DNA from: CAZFLD01 sp964519835
Lineage (GTDB): Bacteria > Spirochaetota > Spirochaetia > DSM-27196 > CAZFLD01
NCBI GenBank assembly: GCA_964519835.1
Contig: CAZFLD010000070.1
Coordinates: forward strand, 1 to 19,805
Direction: 5' to 3'
Length of the DNA stretch: 19,805 bases
Shown here: piece after piece, positions 14,260 to 19,805 of the stretch
Layout: the number at the start of each line of letters is the position of its first letter
Position numbering within the stretch: the stretch's first letter is position 1
Translations under genes and position numbers: made by a program
The notes under the pieces: model-generated
What the model was told of the DNA's origin: nothing
The model's database searches: none
What the model saw: only the letters and a program-made list of their open reading frames with translations

Positions 14260-15027
14260 ATGCACGATCTCAGCGCCTTGAAGTCGCAGCCCCCCGGCTA
14301 TTCGTTTGTCACGGAGAGCTACGATATCTTCCAGATGATATTTGTCGCCTCCGGTTCCCTCGAGTTTGCTTCCCGGGACGATAAAGGCCACGTCTCCGCG
14401 GTCTTGGAGCCGGGCGGCTTTCTGGTGCTGCGAAAGGGCAGCCGCTTTTCCCTGGCGTCGCCGCGCGACGGCTACGCCGGGCTCTGTTACCTCGACTACG
14501 AGGCCGGCCTGGGCGACCAATCGGGTCACTCGTTTTGCCTCGGCGGCGACCGGTGGCTCCTCGAGCTGACCGGACTCCTGCAGTTCGCCCTTTCGTTTTC
14601 CCAACCGTTTACCCCCCGCGCCCTGGCCATGCTCGGGCGAGCGGTGGCGCTGCATTGCATCGACGAGGAGGCTCGCGGCGGGCGAGGAGCGTCGGATGCC
14701 ACGAGCGACCGGCTCGTCGAGCAGCTCCGCCGTCGTATTCAAGGCTCGATCTACGACGAGGCGGTGAGTCTGGAGGACCAGGTCCGCGACCTCGGCCTCT
14801 CGTACCGGCAGCTCACGCGCCTCTTCCGCCGCCACACGGGCCGGTCGATGAAACGCTTCCAGATCGAGGAGCGTCTCCGCGAAGCGAAGCGGCTCCTCGG
14901 CTCCACGGACATGACGGTGACACAGATTGCCTTCGAGCTTCACTACGCATCCTCGCAGAAGTTCGCGGCGCAGTTCCGCGCCATCACCGGTGTGAGCCCC
15001 ACCGAGTACCGACACGAGTATGGCTAG
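14260..15027 (+). CDS. AraC-family transcriptional regulator
   Basis: Protein of 255 aa starting at the ATG at 14260. The open frame extends further upstream, but that extension is antisense to the URO-D gene and lacks family similarity. Residues about 1-115 are a cupin-like sensor (FQMIFVASGSLEFA, LEPGGFLVLRKGSRFSLASP). Residues about 168-255 are the double AraC helix-turn-helix: VSLEDQVRDLGLSYRQLTRLF (HTH1) and MTVTQIAFELHYASSQKFAAQFRAITGVSPTEYR (HTH2), complete to the C-terminus. There is no Shine-Dalgarno, so it may be translated from a leaderless or very short leader. It is divergent from URO-D copy 2, the usual geometry for a regulator and its target, and converges on the PL22-like gene. 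Ligand unknown; a sugar or sugar acid is plausible. Confidence 0.9.
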   Translation: MHDLSALKSQPPGYSFVTESYDIFQMIFVASGSLEFASRDDKGHVSAVLEPGGFLVLRKGSRFSLASPRDGYAGLCYLDYEAGLGDQSGHSFCLGGDRWLLELTGLLQFALSFSQPFTPRALAMLGRAVALHCIDEEARGGRGASDATSDRLVEQLRRRIQGSIYDEAVSLEDQVRDLGLSYRQLTRLFRRHTGRSMKRFQIEERLREAKRLLGSTDMTVTQIAFELHYASSQKFAAQFRAITGVSPTEYRHEYG

Positions 15028-15062
15028 TCGGCGGCCTAACAACACCGTGCCCCCCGCGGGCT

Positions 15063-16181
15063 TCACCTCGTCGCATCGAGCAACGACTCGGTCGGGACGA
15101 TGGCGACGTCTACGGTACCGCGCACCGTGGTGCTAAACGTTACAAACCGCTCATCGGCGTCAAAACGGGGGTGCGGATCGATGTGGTAGTTCCGTCCGAC
15201 GTAGTCGTGCCGTTCGGGGTTATCGGCGACTACCACCGTGCGGCCCGTGTTGCGGTTCATAAAGTGTACGGTGGACGCACAACCACGGTAGAACTCGCCA
15301 TCGTGTGAGTCGCCGACGATGAGGCTCCCGTCTGCGTTGCTGTGGGAATGCCACGAATGCCGCGGGAAACCGAACTTCTCGGTGTGGCCGTCCGCTAATC
15401 GTACCCGCCACGTGTCGTTACCCTGGACGCACCACACGTGCCGGCCGTCGGGGTCCCACCATTCATGGCTCACTCTGGTAATTTCGTCGAACACCGGTTT
15501 CGGCTCGCCGCCGCGACGCAGGAGCCACATCCGATTTCGAATAGGAAACGACATCCCGGTTATCGGGTCGGGATGATTCTCCTCGGCAAAAAGAATCTGG
15601 TCCGGATCTGTGGGGCTGAACTGCGCATGATTGTGATTTCGATCGAAGCGATACCACAGCTCGAAGTCGCCTCCGTCCACGGGAAGGCTGCCGAAGTAGT
15701 AGCCAAGCTCGGTGCGGAAATCGATAAAGAACTCTTTTCCGTCGGCCGACCGCGTCAGATGGGTAGTAGGCCGCAGCAGGCGACGACTGCCGATGAGCGC
15801 TGCGGGTAGCTCGTTTACCGGCTTCGCCTCGGTTGCCGGATCAGGGCTCCGCTTCCAGAGCACCGGTCCCGAAATCCAATACACCTCGGCGGTGTCGATG
15901 TCGACGTGCGGACAGGCGGCTCCGAACTGTGTATCCGGAAAGTGCACGACTTCGCCGGTTTTGAAGTCGAGAACACCAAGCGTTCGCCCCGCCTGCTCGC
16001 TCCCGGAAGGCGGAAACGCACAGTAGAACCAGAGGTACCGCCCGTCGCACGTCATAGACGCGTTTACAAAGTAGAACGCCTCCTGCACCGGTGCCACCCG
16101 TTTTGCCAAGACGTGCGAGGTGATCCCCGATTCAGGGTGGGTGTACGGAGTGAAAAACGGGGAATCCTGCAGATCGATCAT
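15063..16181 (-). CDS. PL22 oligogalacturonate lyase-like beta-propeller
   Basis: Predicted cytosolic beta-propeller of 372 aa, the normal size for PL22. The ATG at 16181 is preceded 8 nt upstream by AAGGAG and overlaps the stop of the upstream gene as ATGA. The frame continues much further upstream, but only as antisense to nothing related. HAQFSPTDPDQILFAEE (185-201) and IRNRMWLLRRGGEPK (214-228) closely follow oligogalacturonate lyase (HVQFSPTDPNLxMFxHEG...RIWxI). Candidate catalytic and manganese ligands are His239 (SHEWW), His278/His280 (WHSHSNADGS) and His333/His337 (NYHIDPHPRF). The family beta-eliminates (di)galacturonides to 4-deoxy-5-ketouronates in the cytoplasm. Here it is the last gene of a three-gene operon with a glycosidase and an acid-sugar dehydratase. 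The exact uronate substrate is uncertain. Confidence 0.82.
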   Translation of the reverse strand: MIDLQDSPFFTPYTHPESGITSHVLAKRVAPVQEAFYFVNASMTCDGRYLWFYCAFPPSGSEQAGRTLGVLDFKTGEVVHFPDTQFGAACPHVDIDTAEVYWISGPVLWKRSPDPATEAKPVNELPAALIGSRRLLRPTTHLTRSADGKEFFIDFRTELGYYFGSLPVDGGDFELWYRFDRNHNHAQFSPTDPDQILFAEENHPDPITGMSFPIRNRMWLLRRGGEPKPVFDEITRVSHEWWDPDGRHVWCVQGNDTWRVRLADGHTEKFGFPRHSWHSHSNADGSLIVGDSHDGEFYRGCASTVHFMNRNTGRTVVVADNPERHDYVGRNYHIDPHPRFDADERFVTFSTTVRGTVDVAIVPTESLLDATR

Positions 16182-18256
16182 AAACGCATCTCCTTGGTGT
16201 GGACGACGAGTTCGTCGTCCGGCGGTATGTGGTACTCGCGGCTGTTCGCGACAATCCTCGCGTGCTCCGAGGTCGCTTCGATATCGATCTCGATCCCGTG
16301 CACGTGGAGCCCACGTAAGTGAAGGCGCGAGCCGGGAGGCGCACGGGGCGCGAAGAGGATGCTCCCATCGGGACGCGGACGTATCCCGAGCATTCCGTAG
16401 ATGACGGCCGCGGCACCGCAGCAGCCGCTGATGATATTGGCCCGCTTGTGATCCGGCGCCGCGGGGCGGTCGCAGTAGACCTCCTGCGGATAGTACGGCA
16501 TATGTCGCCCCATCCAGAGAAGTCGTCTTAGTACATCCCACGCGAGCTTTGGTCGGCCTAGTTCGTAGAGGGTCTGCACCAGCTGCGGACCGTCACCGGT
16601 ATATGCTCCCCCTCCGGACCAGTCCGGGTCGTTTACTTCATAGTGCACGCCGTCCTCCGTAGAAACACTGCTCACGCCGTACTCGCCGAGGAAGGCACCG
16701 TCGCGCAGATGACTCAAGACAGCCTCGGCCATTGCCGGGGTACAGGCCCCGGCACGCAGCGCGTCGAATATCTGCACCGAATACACGAGCTCACTGTGAC
16801 CGTCGGGATGCAGGCACCGGAACCATCCCGCGTCGGCGTCCCACAACCGGTCGCCAATGGCCTGATAGATGTCGGCCGCCCGGCGCCGGAGGCGGTCGGT
16901 TTCGGCCGCGCCGGAGTCACCCTCGACAAGGTCAGAAAGATCGGCGATCCGCTCCATGCTCCAGGCGCGCTCGGCGTTTGGGCTCGGGACGACGTGCTCG
17001 TAGCCGACGGTGCGCATTTCCAGGAGTGACGCGTGACTCCCAAAGTCCAGCAACGGCGCAAACTCGTCGGCACCCCCACGCGCCGCGGCCGTTTCCTCCA
17101 TGGCCGCGAGGGCCGCGCGCGCCACCCGGAGCACCTGGGCATCAGGACCCTCTACACAGGCCAGCGACCAGACCGCCCGGACAATCGCAAGGGCGCTGTA
17201 GGCGTAGTGGCGACCGACCCCCGCTCCACCGGGGGCAACGGCGTAATGGGCGTGGATATCCACCTGTGCGGACAGCTCGATATGGCGCCTGAGGACCTTC
17301 GGTGCGACGAGGGCAAGGGCCTCCGACGAGTAGCCGAGGACGTCCCAGAAGTAGGAGCAGATTCCACCCCCGTCGAGGCCGCAGGTTGTGACAAAGGGCG
17401 AAGTGACAAAATCATCGCGATCCCAAAAACAGACCACGGCACTTGCCCACGCGCCGCGATAGTAGTCCTGGAGCCCGGGAGCGTCGGTCTCGATTCGCGG
17501 CGGACAAAACGGAAGCGCCGGCGCCGACTGTTGCGATGCAACGCCTCGCGTGCCTGCCGCGCCGGCGCCGGCAACCCGTGTCGCGCCGGTAACGGCAAAG
17601 CGTAAGCGAAAGCTTGTCGCCGTCCCCGGACCAATCGACCGCGATTCTCGGTCGACGGATAGCTCGAGGAGTGCCGCCGACGAGCGCCACCTGTCGCCGG
17701 TACCCATCTCGGCGGCGTCGCCGGGCGTCGGGACCCCAAAACTCCAGCTTTCAAGCGGCACAAACGCCGGGCCGCCGGGGGATACCCGTGGCCTCGGCGC
17801 CACGACCACGGCGTCCGGTCCGCGATTAAAAAAGCGCACCTCGAGACCAACGCCATGCTCACCCGCCGAGGGCGTCAGGCAACTCTCCACGTCGAGCGAA
17901 ACAAGCCGCCCCTCGATCCATTGGTGCACGGTGCCACGACGGGTGATCGCTCCCACGGACCAAGTTCCGGACGCGTACAAAAGCCCGGCGTCTTTCTTGG
18001 CCAGGCTCCCCTCGTCCACGATCTTGGCGCCGTTTACATTCCAGTCTACAAGGGCGGTGAAGTCAGGCATGGCCCAAGGGGGTGAGAACCACGGACCGAT
18101 TCCACACACGGTGCCGTCGACAAAACCCACCACCGTCGAGCCGCTCGACACGCCGATCTGATGGGAGGCAAGCAGGGAACGCCGCAAGTCGAAATCGAAG
18201 TCGTTGGGCTGCATCACACGCGCCGGTGCCGTCCATCCCTTATGTGGATCGGACAT
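16178..18256 (-). CDS. Two-domain (alpha/alpha)6 glycosidase, family unassigned
   Basis: Protein of 692 aa, no signal peptide. The ATG at 18256 overlaps the end of the dehydratase gene by 17 bp, so translation is probably coupled; the Shine-Dalgarno is weak. Residues about 25-222 are an N-terminal beta-sandwich (VVGFVDGTVCGIGPWFSPPWAMPDF...LDVESCL). A Gly/Ala/Ser-rich linker (about 224-248) leads to a helical barrel: YYRGAWASAVVCFWDRDDF (265-283), ICSYFWDVLGYSSEALAL (299-316), then WSGGGAYTGDGPQLVQTLYELGRPKLAWDVL (546-576) and ANIISGCCGAAAVIYGMLGIRPRPDGSILFAP (606-637). The final DGSILFAP-type segment leads into a small beta domain, as in GH65/GH95/GH94-clan enzymes. Asp/Glu catalysts cannot be assigned. 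Context suggests hydrolysis of uronate-containing oligosaccharides ahead of the PL22-like lyase. Confidence 0.75.
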   Translation of the reverse strand: MSDPHKGWTAPARVMQPNDFDFDLRRSLLASHQIGVSSGSTVVGFVDGTVCGIGPWFSPPWAMPDFTALVDWNVNGAKIVDEGSLAKKDAGLLYASGTWSVGAITRRGTVHQWIEGRLVSLDVESCLTPSAGEHGVGLEVRFFNRGPDAVVVAPRPRVSPGGPAFVPLESWSFGVPTPGDAAEMGTGDRWRSSAALLELSVDRESRSIGPGTATSFRLRFAVTGATRVAGAGAAGTRGVASQQSAPALPFCPPRIETDAPGLQDYYRGAWASAVVCFWDRDDFVTSPFVTTCGLDGGGICSYFWDVLGYSSEALALVAPKVLRRHIELSAQVDIHAHYAVAPGGAGVGRHYAYSALAIVRAVWSLACVEGPDAQVLRVARAALAAMEETAAARGGADEFAPLLDFGSHASLLEMRTVGYEHVVPSPNAERAWSMERIADLSDLVEGDSGAAETDRLRRRAADIYQAIGDRLWDADAGWFRCLHPDGHSELVYSVQIFDALRAGACTPAMAEAVLSHLRDGAFLGEYGVSSVSTEDGVHYEVNDPDWSGGGAYTGDGPQLVQTLYELGRPKLAWDVLRRLLWMGRHMPYYPQEVYCDRPAAPDHKRANIISGCCGAAAVIYGMLGIRPRPDGSILFAPRAPPGSRLHLRGLHVHGIEIDIEATSEHARIVANSREYHIPPDDELVVHTKEMRL

Positions 18257-19355
18257 GGCTCACGCACCCGTTGTCGATAAGATCCCAGTCGAGCTCCACT
18301 CCAAGTCCCGGCTTCTCCGGAACGTGGATTACGCCCGCCTCGTCGATCGGCCAGGGGTCCTTCATGGGAAAACGGAAGACCTCCTCCGGGGCAAAGAGCT
18401 CGAAAAAGTCGCTGTTTTTGATTGCACAGGCCACGTGGAGGTTGGCTATGTCCATGGGACCCATCGTTGTGGTGTGGAGCTCGCAGCGCATGCCGTGGGC
18501 CTCGGCAAGGGCGGCGATCTTTATCGTTCCGGTAACGCCGGGTTTCCACGAGACGTCCGCGCGCACAATGTCCACCGCGTCGAAGGCGATGGCCTGGGCT
18601 ACACCCCACGAACCCCCGCGTGTTGTTTCGGTTGCGGCAATCGGAATGTCCAGGGCGGCACAGAGCTTTTTGTACTTTGCAAGCTCAAAGTCTCGAAAGG
18701 GCTCTTCGAACCAACGGTACTCCAGGCGCTCGAGCTGTCTGCCGACGGCGATTGCCTCCTCCACCGTATATTCGGCCACCGGATCGGTCATTAGGACCGC
18801 GGTATCTCCAAGGGCCTCCCGCAGCGCCTGATGAACCTCACGATCCTTTGTCGAGGGACCGGGCGGATGGGCCTTGTAGGCGTGGATTCCCCTGGCCGCA
18901 TAGGCGCGCGCCTCTTCCACGTAGTCCAAAACGTTTTTGTGCCACAGGCTGCTGGCGTATACAGGCAGCGCGGTACGATAGGCCCCGAGGTACTTGTAGA
19001 GCGGCAGGCCCGCTGCCTTCGCAGCTATGTCGTAGAGGGCCACGTCCACGGGCCCCGGGAGGAAGACGGGAAAAAACGTAATGTGACGATCAATATTCCA
19101 CAGCTCGTGGTACACGGCTTCACGATCGTGAACATCGCGACCAAGCACAACGGGAGCTATAAGCTCCTGCAGGTACTGCATTGTGATGGTTCCCGAGCGA
19201 GCGCCGATGGCCGTTGCTTGGCCGACAATGCCTTCATCGGTGCCGAGCTGCAATACAACGATATCCCAAGGCATTGGTGCGCGGCCTTGCCTCACCGAGT
19301 CGAACAGCTCGTTATCGCGCTTTACATGCCAGGTCTCGAAAGAGGTGATTTTCAT
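18240..19355 (-). CDS. Enolase-superfamily (mandelate racemase/MLE type) sugar-acid dehydratase-like protein
   Basis: Protein of 371 aa, typical of the mandelate racemase group. The start is set at 19355 (MKITSFETW), where the family usually begins; AAAGGAG lies 14 nt upstream. Longer in-frame ATGs at 19385 and 19439 exist but read into unconserved sequence. Signatures: GPVDVALYDIAAKAAGLPLYKYLG near 101-124, YKAH (Lys161-x-His163) in place of KxK, then the three metal ligands: Asp191 (MTDPVAEYT), a Glu in WFEEPF (about 217-218) and Glu243 (AATETTRGG). The His of ELHTT is at 294, with an Asp in DIVRADVSW. This group removes water from aldonic or uronic acids. It is the first gene of the operon with the glycosidase and PL22-like lyase, consistent with processing of released sugar acids. 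Exact substrate not predictable by eye. Confidence 0.88.
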   Translation of the reverse strand: MKITSFETWHVKRDNELFDSVRQGRAPMPWDIVVLQLGTDEGIVGQATAIGARSGTITMQYLQELIAPVVLGRDVHDREAVYHELWNIDRHITFFPVFLPGPVDVALYDIAAKAAGLPLYKYLGAYRTALPVYASSLWHKNVLDYVEEARAYAARGIHAYKAHPPGPSTKDREVHQALREALGDTAVLMTDPVAEYTVEEAIAVGRQLERLEYRWFEEPFRDFELAKYKKLCAALDIPIAATETTRGGSWGVAQAIAFDAVDIVRADVSWKPGVTGTIKIAALAEAHGMRCELHTTTMGPMDIANLHVACAIKNSDFFELFAPEEVFRFPMKDPWPIDEAGVIHVPEKPGLGVELDWDLIDNGCVSHVRST

Positions 19356-19405
19356 GGGCGTAATGCTTTCTCCTTTCTTTTTCATCCGGGGTTCTACCAT
19401 CCACA

Positions 19406-19436
19406 CCGGGCAAAACACGACCATCTCCCGGGCAAA
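19406..19436. promoter_or_regulatory. Direct repeat CCGGGCAAA x2, 22-bp period: AraC-type operator candidate
   Basis: CCGGGCAAA occurs at 19406-19414 and 19428-19436 in the same orientation, 22 bp apart (about two helical turns), 51 bp upstream of the dehydratase start. AraC/XylS proteins commonly bind direct repeats at about this spacing. Found by inspection; no binding data. Confidence 0.35.
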
Positions 19437-19459
19437 CAATACTAGCCCTTTGCGTAACG

Positions 19460-19519
19460 CTATCTACCGCGATGCGTTGTCGGCAGCGAAAAAGGCGCCA
19501 TCGATACCGGAGTCGTCAT
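19460..19519 (-). other. 19-codon open frame with strong Shine-Dalgarno (leader peptide or gene-start relic)
   Basis: On the reverse strand AGGAAAGG stands 9 nt before an ATG at 19519. The frame (MTTPVSMAPFSLPTTHRGR) stops after 19 codons. Its ATG overlaps the TGA of the preceding reverse frame as ATGA, the normal arrangement in operons. It could be the surviving start of a gene truncated by deletion, or a short leader. No family is recognised. Confidence 0.3.
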
Positions 19520-19746
19520 GAAATCATTCCTTTCCTCGTTCTACGCTTGAGAACGGTTCCCCTATCCACCGGGTCACCCATCCCGCGAGAAATGCCTCCT
19601 GGGCACCGCACACATCGTCCACAAAATGCACAGCAGATGATCACCGTATACCGGGTCGCCACCATACTCCCCGGGGAGTTGGAGCGTAAATCACAAACAT
19701 CGACCGTTGGTACTCCTGCCTCGACCATTGACCCCGGTCGGAACAT
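19516..19746 (-). pseudogene. Decayed coding sequence, possibly a XylR/LacI-like sensor-domain relic
   Basis: The reverse frame contains VEAGVPTVDVCDLR and CAFCG about 20 residues later. In XylR-type AraC regulators the sensor domain has a GVPVVDVS-like strand and, much further on, a FAFCG strand, so the spacing here implies a large deletion. The remaining residues (many Cys, Arg and Gly) do not resemble a normal protein. The frame ends in an ATGA overlap with the short frame at 19460-19519, preserving an operon-like junction. A perfect 14-bp palindrome ACTCCCCGGGGAGT (19666-19679) lies within it. The rest of 19747-19805 shows nothing recognisable. Confidence 0.3.
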
Positions 19747-19805
19747 CTAACCCCGATTTCTCACACCCCCTCCCGGTTCGAGCATTTGCCGGTTTCAGGT
19801 GCCCG

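Noticed and set aside
13164..14384. Forward open frame of 406 codons across URO-D copy 2
   Set aside because: It is antisense to a clearly conserved URO-D protein and has no recognisable domain of its own.
16182..16541. N-terminal extension of the PL22-like protein to 16541
   Set aside because: It overlaps the upstream glycosidase over its whole length. The ATG at 16181 has a good Shine-Dalgarno and gives the normal family size.
19774..19805. GGTTCGA resembling a tRNA T-loop near the end of the window
   Set aside because: The flanking bases do not form the 5-bp T stem, and no acceptor, D or anticodon arm can be found.
1..19805. CRISPR array, phage genes or an integrase with attachment sites
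   Set aside because: No regularly spaced repeats, Cas, phage structural or integrase genes are visible. The only mobile-element traces are the IS3 relic and the direct repeat.

Overview
The window is GC-rich and densely packed with bacterial genes. It reads as part of a carbohydrate-catabolism island from a heterotroph, probably Gram-negative. No rRNA, tRNA or other taxonomic marker is present, so the host cannot be named. The mix (cytosolic sulfatases, six-hairpin glycosidases, several URO-D/AraC pairs, a DUF433 gene, a DUF4143 ATPase) would fit Spirochaetota or a PVC-type lineage, but that is only an inference.

Left block (100-8705). A LacI-type regulator converges on a type I sulfatase. 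The sulfatase is divergently transcribed from a three-gene operon: a GH95-like (alpha/alpha)6 enzyme with a C-terminal HEAT tail, a sulfatase closely resembling animal arylsulfatase K (a 2-O-sulfoglucuronate sulfatase), and a second (alpha/alpha)6 glycosidase. The short divergent promoter region holds an 18-bp near-perfect palindrome touching both -10 elements. None of these enzymes has a signal peptide. The block therefore looks like intracellular breakdown of imported sulfated, uronate-containing oligosaccharides. No transporter lies inside the window.

Middle block (8686-10841). This is a scarred insertion zone. A solitary DUF433 antitoxin-like gene, a relic of a URO-D gene 3' end, a dead IS3-type transposase fragment and an intact DUF4143 ATPase lie between two copies of a roughly 150-bp direct repeat. 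The left repeat copy is split by a 300-bp segment carrying the DUF433 gene. The dead transposase appears to supply the ATPase promoter.

URO-D/AraC block (10786-15027). Two URO-D-superfamily (methyltransferase-like) genes are each associated with an AraC-type regulator. The first partner survives only as its C-terminal helix-turn-helix, truncated where a terpenoid-cyclase-fold gene begins. The second is intact and divergent from its URO-D gene.

Right block (15063-19805). A reverse-strand operon with overlapping genes encodes an enolase-superfamily sugar-acid dehydratase, an (alpha/alpha)6 glycosidase and a PL22-type oligogalacturonate lyase-like beta-propeller. This is a uronate-oligomer route that could complement the sulfated-uronate route on the left. 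The DNA upstream of the operon contains decayed coding sequence, including a possible XylR-like regulator relic, and a 22-bp-spaced direct repeat that could be an AraC-type operator.
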